A stretch of DNA of 64,000 nucleotides from Pseudomonadota bacterium (GTDB lineage: Bacteria > Pseudomonadota > Gammaproteobacteria > Burkholderiales > Chitinibacteraceae), in NCBI GenBank assembly GCA_026399755.1, contig JAPLQI010000123.1:54301-118300 (forward strand). Direction: 5' to 3'. The position numbers and the translations under genes were made by a program. The notes under the pieces were generated by a model, which was not told the DNA's origin, made no database searches, and saw only the letters and a program-made list of their open reading frames with translations. Shown piece after piece: positions 1-8,488 of this stretch; position 1 is the stretch's first letter; each line of letters opens with the position of its first letter.

Positions 1-1
1 G

Positions 2-817
2 CGCAATTTAGATACGGCGTATCAGAATTTAGGCGCTGCAATTAAGCAAAACCCGCGCAATGTGGATAACTTGCGCTACTACCTTGGGCAGATTTCGGAA
101 GAGCGTTATCGTTTTGAGGAAGCATTAGGCTGGTATAGCCAAGTGGGTGGAGAGTTTGCCCCATCGGCTAAAAAACGCTTACCTCGGGTCTATGCTCGCT
201 TAGGTCGTATGGAAGAAGCACGTAAAGCAATCGCTGCTTTGCCTAGTGACACCGAGCAAGCACGAATTGAGCATATCCAAATGGATGCACAATTGTGGCG
301 CGAAGCGCGTGATTATAAAAAGGGTGTGGATACTTTAAGTAAGGGGATTGCGACGTACCCACAGTCGGCTGATTTAATTTACGACCGTGCTTTATTGGCC
401 GATATGCAAGGTGATTACGCCTTGGCTGAAAGCGATTTACGTAAGTATGTGGCGTTATTGCCAGCCAATGCTCAGGGCATGAATGCCCTAGGTTATACCC
501 TGCTGACACGCACCACCAAGCTAGCAGAAGCCGAAAAATGGCTAGAGCAAGCCATTTCACTAGAGCCAGATAGCCCTGTTATTCTGGATAGCCTAGGTTG
601 GCTGCGTTATAAGCAAGGCAAGCTGCCCGAGGCAAAAGAATTATTAAACCAGGCTTTTGCCAAATTGGTCGAGCCTGACGTTGCCGCGCATTTGGCTGAA
701 GTATTGTGGCAGCTTGGTGATAAGGTCGAGGCTAAAAAAATTGTGGATGCCGCGCTCTTGATTGATGCAAAAAATGAAACACTGCTTGAGACCATTAAAC
801 GGTTAGGTATTCGTTAA
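2..817 (+). CDS. Tetratricopeptide repeat protein (5' end outside window)
   Basis: The reading frame is open from the first base, so this is the C-terminal part (about 271 residues) of a longer protein. It consists of helical TPR units; the clearest lies near the end, with the signature NALGYTL, then EAEKWLEQAISLEPDSP and LDSLGWLRYKQGKLPEA. The stop TAA overlaps the lolB ATG by one base, which indicates translational coupling. A TPR protein directly upstream of lolB-ispE-prs is also known in Pseudomonas. TPR proteins are scaffolds, and no specific partner can be named from the sequence. A GTG at 62 is an internal codon, not a credible start, because the frame continues upstream. Confidence 0.85.
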   Translation, partial: RNLDTAYQNLGAAIKQNPRNVDNLRYYLGQISEERYRFEEALGWYSQVGGEFAPSAKKRLPRVYARLGRMEEARKAIAALPSDTEQARIEHIQMDAQLWREARDYKKGVDTLSKGIATYPQSADLIYDRALLADMQGDYALAESDLRKYVALLPANAQGMNALGYTLLTRTTKLAEAEKWLEQAISLEPDSPVILDSLGWLRYKQGKLPEAKELLNQAFAKLVEPDVAAHLAEVLWQLGDKVEAKKIVDAALLIDAKNETLLETIKRLGIR

Positions 818-1350
818 TGAGGGCATGGTTGGTTTTGTTGCTGCTGCTTACGCTGGCAGGCTGTGCGTCTACACCGCAAGCGCCGCGTGCTGGTTATTCG
901 GCGAGTGGCCGCGTTGCTCTGAAAATGGCCAATGAAAGGCATTATGCGCAGTTTGATTGGCATCAGTTGGGTGAGCAAAGCGAGCTGAGCCTTTCTGGTC
1001 CACTCGGCCAAACTGCGGCGGAGCTGCGTTTTAGCCCTGGCAACGCCAGCTTTCGTGAGGGTAATAAACGTGAAATCACCGCCAATTCTGCCGATGAGCT
1101 AATCGTAGAAGCGCTAGGCTGGCCTTTACCAGTGTCAGGTTTGCGTTGGTGGCTACGTGGTGAGGCTGATCCACAGCTTGCAATCACTAGCCAAAGTGAT
1201 ATAGAAAATGGCCGTCTACTCTTACAAGCAGGTTGGCGTATAGAAAGTACTGATTATCGTGGCCAGCCTAGCTTGCCGCATAAATTAACGCTGAGTCGCA
1301 GCGATTTAGAAATCAAAGTAGTGATATCAGAATGGCAATGGAATCCTTAA
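817..1350 (+). CDS. lolB: Outer-membrane lipoprotein LolB
   Basis: LolB is the outer-membrane receptor that accepts lipoproteins from the periplasmic carrier LolA and inserts them into the outer membrane. The 177-residue product starts with a lipoprotein signal peptide: hydrophobic residues 4-13, then lipobox LAGC with the acylated cysteine at position 16. The body has the LolB-type sequence SGRVALK, then SLSGPLGQTAAEL and the LGWPLPVSGLRWWLRG region typical of the family. The gene sits between a TPR protein and ispE, its usual neighbour in beta- and gammaproteobacteria. Its stop overlaps the ispE ATG at 1350 by one base, so the genes form a coupled operon. Confidence 0.93.
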   Translation: MRAWLVLLLLLTLAGCASTPQAPRAGYSASGRVALKMANERHYAQFDWHQLGEQSELSLSGPLGQTAAELRFSPGNASFREGNKREITANSADELIVEALGWPLPVSGLRWWLRGEADPQLAITSQSDIENGRLLLQAGWRIESTDYRGQPSLPHKLTLSRSDLEIKVVISEWQWNP

Positions 1351-2198
1351 TGAGTAGCCCGCACGATTGGCAAGATTTTCCTGCACCCGCCAAGCTCAAT
1401 CTTTTTTTACATATTATCGGCCGTCGTAGTGATGGCTACCATTTGCTGCAATCTGTTTTTCAGCTGATCGATCTGGCCGACACCATTAGCCTGCGGGTGA
1501 ATGATGGCGGTGAGGTACAGCATTTCAACCCGATATCCGGTGTGCCTGCGGAAAGTGATTTAACCGTGCGTGCTGCGCGTTTGCTGCAAAAAGCAACCGG
1601 CTGCAACAAGGGTGTGGATATTCGCGTAGAGAAGCGCCTGCCTATGGGCGGTGGCGTAGGTGGGGGGAGTTCCGACGCGGCCACGGTGATGTTGGCATTA
1701 AATCGCCTATGGCAGCTTAATTTGCCACGTACACGTTTAATGGAGTTGGGTTTAAGCCTAGGTGCGGATGTGCCATTCTTTATTTTTGGCGAGAATGCAT
1801 TTGTAGAAGGCATAGGCGAAATCATGACGCCAGTGGCAACGCCAGAGGCTAATTTTGTGATTTTGCACCCGCAAGTGCATGTCTCAACACCACAAATATT
1901 TTCCGACCCTAACTTGACAAGGGATACGCCGCCGATTACAGTTCCGCACCTCAGCAGCGCCATCACCCAAAATGATCTGGAAGAAGTGGCGTGTAAGGGT
2001 TATCCGGAAATAAGCGAAAGCATTGCGTGGCTTAGCCAGTATGCAAACGCAAGGATGACCGGCTCAGGTAGTTGTGTTTTTGCAAGTTTTTCTTCACCCA
2101 ACGAAGCAAACCGTGTAATATACGACCTGCCAAAAAAGATGACCGGATATATAGCAAGGTCATTAAGTAAGCATCCATTACATGAATTTGCCGAGTAG
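1350..2198 (+). CDS. ispE: 4-diphosphocytidyl-2-C-methyl-D-erythritol kinase
   Basis: This cytoplasmic GHMP-family kinase phosphorylates CDP-methylerythritol in the MEP pathway of isoprenoid synthesis. The N-terminus carries the substrate motif [12 protein letters not shown] with GRRSDGYH, and the ATP loop is seen as [14 protein letters not shown]. The third conserved block is [12 protein letters not shown] near the C-terminus. In-frame ATGs also occur at 1332 and 1338, but the ATG at 1350 overlaps the lolB stop as TAATG, the same coupling seen upstream, and is preferred; it gives 282 residues, the normal family length. The tRNA-Gln gene follows 17 bp after the stop. Confidence 0.95.
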   Translation: MSSPHDWQDFPAPAKLNLFLHIIGRRSDGYHLLQSVFQLIDLADTISLRVNDGGEVQHFNPISGVPAESDLTVRAARLLQKATGCNKGVDIRVEKRLPMGGGVGGGSSDAATVMLALNRLWQLNLPRTRLMELGLSLGADVPFFIFGENAFVEGIGEIMTPVATPEANFVILHPQVHVSTPQIFSDPNLTRDTPPITVPHLSSAITQNDLEEVACKGYPEISESIAWLSQYANARMTGSGSCVFASFSSPNEANRVIYDLPKKMTGYIARSLSKHPLHEFAE

Positions 2199-2215
2199 TT
2201 GCGGGCAGTTTCATT

Positions 2216-2292
2216 AGGGGAGTCGCCAAGTTGGTTAAGGCATCGGATTTTGATTCCGACATGCGAAGGTTCGAATCCTTCTTCCCCTGCCA
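2216..2292 (+). tRNA. tRNA-Gln (anticodon TTG)
   Basis: The 77-nt cloverleaf includes an encoded CCA end. The acceptor stem AGGGGAG pairs with TTCCCCT (one G-T pair), with discriminator G. The anticodon stem TCGGA/TCCGA (2243-2247 and 2255-2259) frames a seven-base loop with anticodon TTG at 2250-2252. The T arm contains GGTTCGAATCC. It lies between ispE and prs, the same context as in many proteobacteria, and is probably cotranscribed with them. Confidence 0.97.
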
Positions 2293-2303
2293 TCATTCGA
2301 ATA

Positions 2304-2337
2304 GAAAAGCGTGTAATTTAAAAATTACGCGCTTTTC
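2304..2337 (+). other. Strong hairpin after tRNA-Gln
   Basis: Two 16-base arms (2304-2319 and 2322-2337) are complementary except for one G-T position and are separated by two bases. The hairpin begins 12 bp after the tRNA CCA and ends 19 bp before the prs ATG. No long T run follows, so it may be an RNA-processing or leader structure rather than a clear intrinsic terminator. The role is inferred. Confidence 0.6.
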
Positions 2338-2356
2338 GTCCTTCTGGAATACAGAA

Positions 2357-3307
2357 ATGGCTTACGATAGTCTCATGGTGTTCACTGGTAACGCTAACCC
2401 GAAACTTGCTGATAGCGTAGTTAATCACCTGGACATCTCGATTGGCCGTGCCACGGTTGGTCGATTCTCGGACGGTGAAGTGACCGTTGAGCTGCTAGAA
2501 AACGTTCGCGGTCGCGATGTTTTCGTTTTGCAGTCCACCTGTGTCCCGACCAACGATAATCTGATGGAAGTGATGTTAATGGTTGATTCGCTGAAACGCG
2601 CATCAGCAGGCCGCATTACTGCAGCAATTCCCTACCTTGGGTATTCCCGTCAAGATCGCCGCCCACGCTCCGCTCGTGTACCTATCTCCGCCAAAGTGGT
2701 TGCAAATATGCTGACCGTTGCTGGTGTAGATCGCGTGCTGACCGTTGATGTGCACGCAGATCAAATCCAAGGCTTCTTCGATATCCCTGTAGATAACATC
2801 TACTCGACACCAGTTTTGCTGTCGGATATTCGTGAAAAGCGCTATGAAAACCTGATGGTTGTTAGTCCAGACGTAGGCGGCGTATTACGTGCCCGCGCCA
2901 TGGCTAAGCAATTGGGTGTGGATATGGCGATTATCGATAAACGCCGTCCTAAGGCTGGCGTTGCCGAAGTCATGCATATTATCGGTGATGTAAAAGACCG
3001 TACCTGTGTGATTATCGATGACATGATCGATACCGCCAATACCCTGTGCAAAGCCGCGCAAGCGTTGAAGCAACACGGTGCAAAACGCGTATTAGCTTAC
3101 GCTACTCACGCCGTATTCTCTGGCGCTGCTGTAGAGCGCATTATGCAATCTGACTTGGATGAAGTGGTTGTAACTGACACCATCCCAGTGAGCCAAGCTG
3201 CACAAGATAGTGGCCGTGTACGCGTGGTATCGATTGCTGGCCTCTTGGCTGAAACGATGCGCCGTATCAACAACGATGAATCCGTTTCATCTTTGTTTGT
3301 AGATTAA
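2357..3307 (+). CDS. prs: Ribose-phosphate pyrophosphokinase
   Basis: Prs makes PRPP from ribose 5-phosphate and ATP, the precursor for purines, pyrimidines, histidine, tryptophan and NAD. The protein begins [18 protein letters not shown] and has the family motifs VGRFSDGE, the flexible-loop segment [14 protein letters not shown], the [11 protein letters not shown] signature, and the PRPP-binding loop [14 protein letters not shown]. With the ATG at 2357 it is 316 residues, the normal length. A longer open frame reaches back to 2231 through the tRNA and is not coding. Order tRNA-Gln, prs, rplY, pth is conserved in related bacteria. Confidence 0.97.
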   Translation: MAYDSLMVFTGNANPKLADSVVNHLDISIGRATVGRFSDGEVTVELLENVRGRDVFVLQSTCVPTNDNLMEVMLMVDSLKRASAGRITAAIPYLGYSRQDRRPRSARVPISAKVVANMLTVAGVDRVLTVDVHADQIQGFFDIPVDNIYSTPVLLSDIREKRYENLMVVSPDVGGVLRARAMAKQLGVDMAIIDKRRPKAGVAEVMHIIGDVKDRTCVIIDDMIDTANTLCKAAQALKQHGAKRVLAYATHAVFSGAAVERIMQSDLDEVVVTDTIPVSQAAQDSGRVRVVSIAGLLAETMRRINNDESVSSLFVD

Positions 3308-3316
3308 TTTGATTTT

Positions 3317-3381
3317 CGGACTTTTGTCCGCTTGCTGTGCTGTCTGGTCGCGGACAGCACATATTTAAATGCACTTCGGTG
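3317..3381 (+). promoter_or_regulatory. Structured leader between prs and rplY
   Basis: Three short hairpins lie in a row in the 90-bp gap: CGGAC/GTCCG with a TTTT loop (3317-3330), GTGCTGTC/GACAGCAC (3337-3344 with 3353-3360), and GCAC-TTCG-GTGC (3370-3381), a stable UUCG-type tetraloop just upstream of the rplY ribosome-binding site GGAG. They could moderate transcription or stabilise the rplY messenger; the function is inferred from position only. Confidence 0.4.
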
Positions 3382-3397
3382 CTAATGGAGTTTTATC

Positions 3398-3979
3398 ATG
3401 ACTTTTGAAATCAATGCAGTAGCACGTGACACGCAAGGTACGGGTGCGAGCCGCCGCCAGCGTCGTGACGGTCGTTTGCCAGCAATCGTTTACGGTGGCG
3501 ATGTAGCCCCTGTAGCCGTAACACTTGACCACAACAGCATGTACTACGCTTTGCAAAAAGAAGCGTTCCACACTGCTTTGATCACACTGAATGTTGAAGG
3601 CGCTGCTGCTGAGCAAGTTCTGGTTCGTGCTGTTCAATACCACCCATTCAAGCAATTGGTTCTGCACGTTGACTTGCAACGCGTAAACGAAGCAACTGTT
3701 GTTGAATTGAAAGTACCATTGCACTTCATCAACGGTGAAAACAGCCTAGGTGTTAAGTTGCAAGGTGGTTCGATCAGCACTGTGCTGAACGAAGTAATGG
3801 TACGTTGCGTAGCTTCTAAGCTGCCAGAATTCGTAACTGTTGATTTGGCTGATTTGTCTGTTCTGAAGACTTCAGTTCACTTGTCAGACATCAAGCTTCC
3901 TGATGGTATCGAATTGGTATCGTTGGTTTCTGGTAAAGACTTGGGCGTTGTAAACTTGAACGGTGCAAAATCTGTTTAA
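3398..3979 (+). CDS. rplY: 50S ribosomal protein L25/general stress protein Ctc
   Basis: L25 binds 5S rRNA in the large ribosomal subunit. At 193 residues this is the long, two-domain Ctc type: an N-terminal L25 beta-barrel (about 1-92, starting FEINAVARDTQGTGASRRQRR and including GRLPAIVYGG) followed by the C-terminal TL5-like domain (about 97-185, with PLHFINGENSLGVKLQGG and HLSDIKLPDGIEL). GGAG lies about 10 bases before the ATG. The gene follows prs and precedes pth after a short unknown gene, a common arrangement. An intrinsic terminator follows. Confidence 0.95.
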   Translation: MTFEINAVARDTQGTGASRRQRRDGRLPAIVYGGDVAPVAVTLDHNSMYYALQKEAFHTALITLNVEGAAAEQVLVRAVQYHPFKQLVLHVDLQRVNEATVVELKVPLHFINGENSLGVKLQGGSISTVLNEVMVRCVASKLPEFVTVDLADLSVLKTSVHLSDIKLPDGIELVSLVSGKDLGVVNLNGAKSV

Positions 3980-3992
3980 GTTTTAGCTCTTT

Positions 3993-4020
3993 AAAAAACC
4001 CGCTGCGGCGGGTTTTTTTT
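3993..4020 (+). terminator. Rho-independent terminator of rplY
   Basis: CCCGC (3999-4003) pairs with GCGGG (4008-4012) around a TGCG loop. It is flanked by six A upstream and eight T downstream, so the stem extends by A-T pairs. It starts 13 bp after the rplY stop. Confidence 0.9.
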
Positions 4021-4078
4021 CGGCTGTCTATTTAATGCTTCTGGTATTCTTTCTCTTTTCTAAAATATAGAGAAAGCT

Positions 4079-4717
4079 ATGCATAGGGATCAGCCATCAT
4101 CAGGTCAGGATTATATTCAAACATTTAGCTGGAGCCCGTTGGCCTATTTGGCCAGCATGCCGGTGCTGCCCCCGAGGCACAAAGCAAAAGTGTATTTGGC
4201 ACTGATGCTGATGCTCCTTGCTACTCTTATGTACTGGCTAGGCCCTCTTCTTGGGCATTCTCCTTTCCATGTGCGGCAAGATGGGCTGGACTACGCACCC
4301 TATTTCACCGATGTGCAAGTTTCTACTGATCGTAAAGCACCGCAAGGTTTGCTCATTGCAGAGGCCAAATTTGGCCTGCTTGGGTTTTTGCCGGGTTTTA
4401 GCTTGAGCCAGTATTCATCTGAGAATAGCCAGCTATTAGTGCTTCGAGATCGCGCAGGAAAAATTGAATGGCAGACAAAGATCGATGTCCCTAGCGCGGG
4501 CGAGGTGACGGCTGCTACGCCAGGCCGCTGGATTGGGCGCTTTAAGTTGATTCCTGCAAGCGTCGGCTGGGCTTGGTCTGGTGGCTGGAGTATCGATATA
4601 GAATCAGATCGAATTCTTTGGGGAAAAATCTATCTAGCACCGGACGCTAGCTTGCGCGTTATTCGCCACGAGCCAAATGCAGCGGCTTTTGCTTCGCTCA
4701 GAAAAATGGGTGCTTAG
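4079..4717 (+). CDS. Unrecognised single-span membrane protein
   Basis: I do not recognise this 212-residue protein. A cytoplasmic N-terminus of about 35 residues is followed by one strong transmembrane segment (about 38-58, YLALMLMLLATLMYWLGPLL) and then a soluble domain of about 150 residues. That domain has alternating hydrophobic residues and tryptophans (GRWIGRF, GWAWSGGWSI), suggesting a beta-rich periplasmic fold. The weak purine-rich stretch AGAGAAAG precedes the ATG. It lies between the rplY terminator and pth, so it probably has its own promoter in the 58-bp gap. Its stop codon lies inside a short inverted repeat (4715-4750). Confidence 0.7.
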   Translation: MHRDQPSSGQDYIQTFSWSPLAYLASMPVLPPRHKAKVYLALMLMLLATLMYWLGPLLGHSPFHVRQDGLDYAPYFTDVQVSTDRKAPQGLLIAEAKFGLLGFLPGFSLSQYSSENSQLLVLRDRAGKIEWQTKIDVPSAGEVTAATPGRWIGRFKLIPASVGWAWSGGWSIDIESDRILWGKIYLAPDASLRVIRHEPNAAAFASLRKMGA

Positions 4718-4750
4718 CAGCAGGTCAACCTTAAGTCCGACAGGCTGCTA
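4715..4750. repeat. Short inverted repeat sharing an 18-bp motif with 44913-44930
   Basis: TAGCAGC (4715-4721) pairs perfectly with GCTGCTA (4744-4750). The right half contains TTAAGTCCGACAGGCTGC, which reappears with two mismatches at 44913-44930 after pal. Finding the same motif in two intergenic spaces suggests a dispersed short repeat; it could also act as a weak terminator for the preceding gene. Confidence 0.5.
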
Positions 4751-4789
4751 GGGTATCATGTAGCCCTTTTCGCCTGTTTTTGAAAGACT

Positions 4790-5410
4790 ATGCCGCAAAT
4801 TAAACTGATCGTAGGGCTGGGTAATCCCGGTAGTGACTACGCGCAAACCCGCCATAATGCGGGATTTTGGTGGGTGGATGAAGTCGCCAAAGATGCCAAT
4901 GCCTCTTTGCGCCACGATAATAAATTCCACGGCTTAGCAGCCAAAGCTCGCCTGCATGGCAGCGATTTCTGGCTGCTAGAACCGCAAACGTTTATGAACC
5001 GCAGCGGATTATCCGTGGTGGCGCTGGCGCAGTTTTATAAAATCTTGCCCGCAGAAATCCTGGTGGTGCACGACGAGCTGGATATTCCTGCAGGGCAGAT
5101 CAAGCTGAAGCAGGGCGGCGGCAATGGCGGGCATAATGGTTTAAAAGACATTCAAGCCCATCTAGGCACACCTGATTTCTGGCGTTTACGCGTGGGCATC
5201 GGTCATCCTGGCAATAAGGCCGAAGTGGCTAATTTTGTCTTGAAGCCACCACGTAAAGAAGAATTTGAAGGCATCATGGATGTGTTTATCAAAGCCCATC
5301 ACGTACTGCCTAAAATGCTGGCAGGGGACATGGGCGGGGCGATGCAGCAATTGCATGCGGGTGTGCAAAGGCCAAATAAGCCTAAACCAGATACGGGCAC
5401 AATAAGCTAG
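4790..5410 (+). CDS. pth: Peptidyl-tRNA hydrolase
   Basis: Pth cleaves the ester bond of peptidyl-tRNAs that drop off the ribosome and recycles the tRNA. The 206-residue protein has the signature VGLGNPG near the start with Asn12, the catalytic His22 in [11 protein letters not shown], the FMNRSG block, and the HDELDIPAG segment followed by the glycine-rich [11 protein letters not shown] substrate loop. The last 25 residues are rich in Lys/Pro and probably disordered. The length is slightly above that of E. coli Pth (194). It belongs to the rplY-pth neighbourhood; the usual next gene ychF is absent here. Confidence 0.96.
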   Translation: MPQIKLIVGLGNPGSDYAQTRHNAGFWWVDEVAKDANASLRHDNKFHGLAAKARLHGSDFWLLEPQTFMNRSGLSVVALAQFYKILPAEILVVHDELDIPAGQIKLKQGGGNGGHNGLKDIQAHLGTPDFWRLRVGIGHPGNKAEVANFVLKPPRKEEFEGIMDVFIKAHHVLPKMLAGDMGGAMQQLHAGVQRPNKPKPDTGTIS

Positions 5411-5430
5411 AACACTGCAATTCTTCTTGC

Positions 5431-5563
5431 ACATAAAACCCAATTCTTGAACCACGGAGAGCGTGGAGGACACAGAGTTACACGGAGAAAACCTTGTAAT
5501 GCTTTTCTCCGTGGCCCTCCGTGTTCTCCTTTTCCTCCGTGGTTCAAGATTTGGGTTTTGTGT
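5431..5563. repeat. Inverted-repeat element, subfamily A, copy 1
   Basis: Two long imperfect arms face each other. The left arm carries AAAACCCAA, TTGAACCACGGAG, GACACAGAG and CACGGAGAAAA. The right arm is its complement, ending GGTTCAAGATTTGGGTTTT. The centre is a short unpaired stretch near 5492-5500. Related full copies lie at 6640-6778 and 12409-12563. It fills the gap between pth and the GTPase gene. Open frames inside it are artefacts of the repeat. Confidence 0.9.
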
Positions 5564-5607
5564 CTAATGAACTTTGAGATTTTCTGTTTTAGGACTAATG
5601 ACAATCT

Positions 5608-6633
5608 ATGAATCGCACTCCTGTAAATCTAATTAGCGGTTTTTTAGGCGTGGGCAAGACTACCGCCATGATGAAGCTGCTCGCCACTAAGCCCAAGGAT
5701 GAATACTGGGCGGTGGTGGTGAATGAGTTTGGTGAAGTAGGCATCGATGGGGCCAGCCTGTCGGTGGCTGCAGATGGCTTGCAGGTAGCTGAAGTGCCCG
5801 GCGGTTGTATCTGCTGCACCACTAGCCCCATGCTGCGCGTGACGCTGACTAAATTACTCAAAGGTAAGCGCCCTGATCGCCTGCTGATCGAGCCATCAGG
5901 CTTAGGGCATCCGGCAGGGATTATTGATTTACTGCGCGATCCTTTTCTGGCCGCTGCGCTGGATGTGCGGGCGGTGCTGACGTTGCTTGATGCGCGGCAC
6001 TTGCAAGACAGCCGTTATACCAGCCATGAAACATGGCGCGATCAGCTGCAATTGGCCGATGTGATTGTGCTGAGCAAGGCCGATCTGGCCGATGTCGATC
6101 AAATGGCTGCAGCATGGAAAATGGCAGAAGCGATGTTCCCGCCAAAGCTCGCCATTGTGCAAGCCGTGCAAGGCGAGTTCGATCCTGCTTTGCTGGATTT
6201 AGAGCTGCATCCAGAGCGCTGGCCTGTCACCAGCACACCTAATTTGCATAGTAATAATCTGCGTAAACGCGTTAAACCAGTTGCTGCCGTGGAAGAAGAG
6301 TTGGTCTGGCCGATTAAAAAATCCCACTCCGCCTTGGGCTCGCATAGCTGCGGCTGGATTTTTTCCCCAGAAACACTCTTTTTTAGCGGCAAGCTGGCCG
6401 ATTTATTTGATGCGCTATCGCAGCCACAAAGCTTGGGCTTAGCAGGTTTATCCCGCGCGAAAGGCGTGTTTCATACCGAGCGAGACTGGTATCGATTCGA
6501 TTGGGTAGACGGCATGCCAGGCGCCACCACTACAGCTTACCGCCGTGATTCTCGTTTTGAAGTGATTGTCAGCAGCGAAACCGTGCCCGATTGGGCGGCG
6601 ATAGAGGCTGCTATCTTGGCCGCGATGATGTAA
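5608..6633 (+). CDS. COG0523 (CobW/ZNG1-type) P-loop GTPase
   Basis: This 341-residue GTPase belongs to the G3E/COG0523 family of metallochaperones, whose members deliver zinc, cobalt or other metals to client enzymes. Residues 11-19 form the Walker A loop GFLGVGKTT. The metal-binding CXCC motif of the family is at residues 67-70 (GGCICC). IEPSGLGHP follows, and the guanine-specificity region reads VLSKADL. A C-terminal CobW_C-like domain (about 250-335) contains GSHSCGW. The gene stands alone between two copies of a long inverted repeat, so the client is not shown by context. A zinc-related role is plausible but inferred. Confidence 0.88.
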   Translation: MNRTPVNLISGFLGVGKTTAMMKLLATKPKDEYWAVVVNEFGEVGIDGASLSVAADGLQVAEVPGGCICCTTSPMLRVTLTKLLKGKRPDRLLIEPSGLGHPAGIIDLLRDPFLAAALDVRAVLTLLDARHLQDSRYTSHETWRDQLQLADVIVLSKADLADVDQMAAAWKMAEAMFPPKLAIVQAVQGEFDPALLDLELHPERWPVTSTPNLHSNNLRKRVKPVAAVEEELVWPIKKSHSALGSHSCGWIFSPETLFFSGKLADLFDALSQPQSLGLAGLSRAKGVFHTERDWYRFDWVDGMPGATTTAYRRDSRFEVIVSSETVPDWAAIEAAILAAMM

Positions 6634-6639
6634 ATTCCA

Positions 6640-6778
6640 AACCTAAACCCAAATCTTGAACCACAGAGGACACAGAGAACACGGAGGGTCACGGAGAAAT
6701 ACCTTCTGTTTTTTTGGTTTCCTCCGTGATCCTCCGTGTCCTCCTAAACTCCGTGGTTCAAGATTTGGGTTTTTAGTT
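6640..6778. repeat. Inverted-repeat element, subfamily A, copy 2
   Basis: The left arm begins AACCTAAACCCAAATCTTGAA and continues CCACAGAGGACACAGAG. The right arm mirrors it as CTCCGTGATCCTCCGTGTCC and GGTTCAAGATTTGGGTTTTT. The arms are about 55-60 bp around an unpaired centre (about 6700-6718). The right end overlaps the stop codon of the next minus-strand glycosyltransferase gene (6773-6775), so that gene's 3' terminus was shaped by the element. Confidence 0.9.
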
Positions 6779-7525
6779 TTTATTTCGACGTAGTTCAATC
6801 GCATGGGCGTATTTGATGTAGGAGGCGATGGCTTTGCCTAGCGAGATTGCTAATCCATCGTGCCCCGCCAGAAAGCCTAGCTTAATCACATAATGTTTTA
6901 AAAATGAAAACAGGCAATGAAAGCCTGGTGTGAGCGGGCCGATTTTTTTATTGGTTTTGGCGATGGTTTGTGCCTGCCAAGTGCCATAGAGGCAGGCCCG
7001 CTTAAAGATATCCGGATAATCTTTATAAGAATAATGGGTAATATGCGCGGGTATTTTTTTTAATGAATTGCTTTGAATTTTAGTGTGTGCAGCGACAGGT
7101 GAAAAATCCACCTGTGTTTTATTAAAAATGCGCCGTACATAATCTGGATATTGCCCAGCAAAGCGGGTAGTTTGATTGCCAATATAATTGCGGCGGCGCG
7201 TTTCAATTGCGCTGACATTTTGCTGGCTTAAATTAGTATTTTTTAAATAAGCGACTAAATCGTCTTCTAAGCGCTCATCGGCGTCTAAATTCAGCACCCA
7301 ATCGTGGCGGCAATGCGGCAAACCCACACTGCGCTGCGGCCCATCGCCTAAGAAGGGCTGCGAAATGACTGTTGCGCCTTCTTGCCTCGCTAATTCTACG
7401 GTGTTATCACTACTGCAAGAATCGACCACCACAATGTCATCGCAAACCTGTTTCATAGAACGCAGGCATGCAACGATATTGTGTGCTTCATTAAATGTAA
7501 TAATCAGACCACTTATTTTTAACAT
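6773..7525 (-). CDS. Family 2 glycosyltransferase, LPS core type (WaaE/KdtX-like)
   Basis: A GT-A fold enzyme that probably adds a sugar to the lipopolysaccharide core on the inner face of the inner membrane. The start LKISGLIITFNEAHNI, the DSCSSDNTVELA segment and the metal-binding NLDADERL (DXD-like) fit the WaaE beta-1,4-glucosyltransferase group. A C-terminal amphipathic/hydrophobic segment (CLFSFLKHYVIKLGFLAGHDG) is also typical. The ATG at 7525 gives 250 residues; a TTG three codons upstream is less likely. It is divergent from three genes including an O-antigen ligase, which supports a role in LPS. The donor and acceptor cannot be read from sequence. Confidence 0.85.
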   Translation of the reverse strand: MLKISGLIITFNEAHNIVACLRSMKQVCDDIVVVDSCSSDNTVELARQEGATVISQPFLGDGPQRSVGLPHCRHDWVLNLDADERLEDDLVAYLKNTNLSQQNVSAIETRRRNYIGNQTTRFAGQYPDYVRRIFNKTQVDFSPVAAHTKIQSNSLKKIPAHITHYSYKDYPDIFKRACLYGTWQAQTIAKTNKKIGPLTPGFHCLFSFLKHYVIKLGFLAGHDGLAISLGKAIASYIKYAHAIELRRNKN

Positions 7526-7621
7526 GTTTTGCAAGCGTGTAGACGCGAGATAGCTGTATTGAGGCTGCTATAATCTCGCGATTGGCTAGCTACTTGCAAG
7601 CTTGCATTTTACGGATTCCCT

Positions 7622-8488
7622 ATGAAAGTTAGCGGCTTTACCTTCCTACGCAATGGCACTCTGCTTGGCTATCCCTATATTGAAAGTTTAAAAAGCTTAC
7701 TCAGCGTTTGCGATGAAGTGGTCGTAGCAGTAGGTAAAAGCGATGACGATACTTTGGAGCGCGTGCGAGCCATTGGCGATGCACGGATTCGGGTGATTGA
7801 AACCACCTGGAATGAGGATATGAAAGACCGTGGTTATGTTTATGCCCAGCAAAAAATGATTGCTCAATTTAATTGCAGTGGCGATTGGGCGTTTTATCTG
7901 GAAGGCGATGAAATCATTCATGAAGAAGATGCGCCCAAGATTCGTGCCGCAATGGAAAAACATTTAGCCAATAGCGAAGTTGAAGCACTGGTATTTGATT
8001 ATCACCATTTTTATGGCTGCCCAGATTTAGTCGCCCAAAGCCCTGCTTGGTATCGCCGTGCCCCTCGAATTATCAGAAACACCATTCGCAGCTGGGCACC
8101 TGATGGCTTGTTTTGGGTGGTGATGCATCAGAATAAGCGCGGGCGTTATCCAAATGCGGCTTTGGTGGGCTGCCCGATTTATCATTATGGCCATGTGCGA
8201 TCTAGCGAAAAAATGAATGAGAAGATTCGTCAGGTTTCCCGCTATTGGAATCACACCCCTAAGGCGCATGATTACAGCCAGATTGATGCCAGTATATTGC
8301 AGCCATTTAAAGGCAAACATCCGGCCATTGTTCAACCTTGGTTTCAGGATTATGCCGAATTAGTATTCACACCTGATCCGCAATATCGTTTATCTAAACG
8401 CGAAAAACGTCATCGCTGGCAAATGAAAGTAGAAAAACTACTGGGCCGCGATTTAACTAAAAAACATTATCGTCTGGTGGTGGCATGA
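7622..8488 (+). CDS. Glycosyltransferase-like protein of the LPS cluster
   Basis: A 288-residue protein with a GT2-like start: KVSGFTFLRNGTLLGYPYIESLKSLL, then CDEVVVAVGKSDDDTLE and the acidic metal-site segment FYLEGDEIIHEED. The C-terminal half (PIYHYGHVRSSEKMNEK and PQYRLSKREKRHRWQMK) is basic and unlike standard GT2 enzymes; it may contact the anionic lipid A core. The stop overlaps the O-antigen ligase start as ATGA (8485-8488), so they are translated together. The donor sugar is unknown. Confidence 0.78.
   Translation: MKVSGFTFLRNGTLLGYPYIESLKSLLSVCDEVVVAVGKSDDDTLERVRAIGDARIRVIETTWNEDMKDRGYVYAQQKMIAQFNCSGDWAFYLEGDEIIHEEDAPKIRAAMEKHLANSEVEALVFDYHHFYGCPDLVAQSPAWYRRAPRIIRNTIRSWAPDGLFWVVMHQNKRGRYPNAALVGCPIYHYGHVRSSEKMNEKIRQVSRYWNHTPKAHDYSQIDASILQPFKGKHPAIVQPWFQDYAELVFTPDPQYRLSKREKRHRWQMKVEKLLGRDLTKKHYRLVVA

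Noticed and set aside
2231..2356. N-terminal extension of prs through tRNA-Gln
   Set aside because: It reads through the tRNA gene, and the canonical Prs start at 2357 gives the usual length.
5407..5604. 65-residue open frame across the first inverted repeat
   Set aside because: It is a translation of the repeat arms. The frame reappears wherever the repeat occurs and has no ribosome-binding site.
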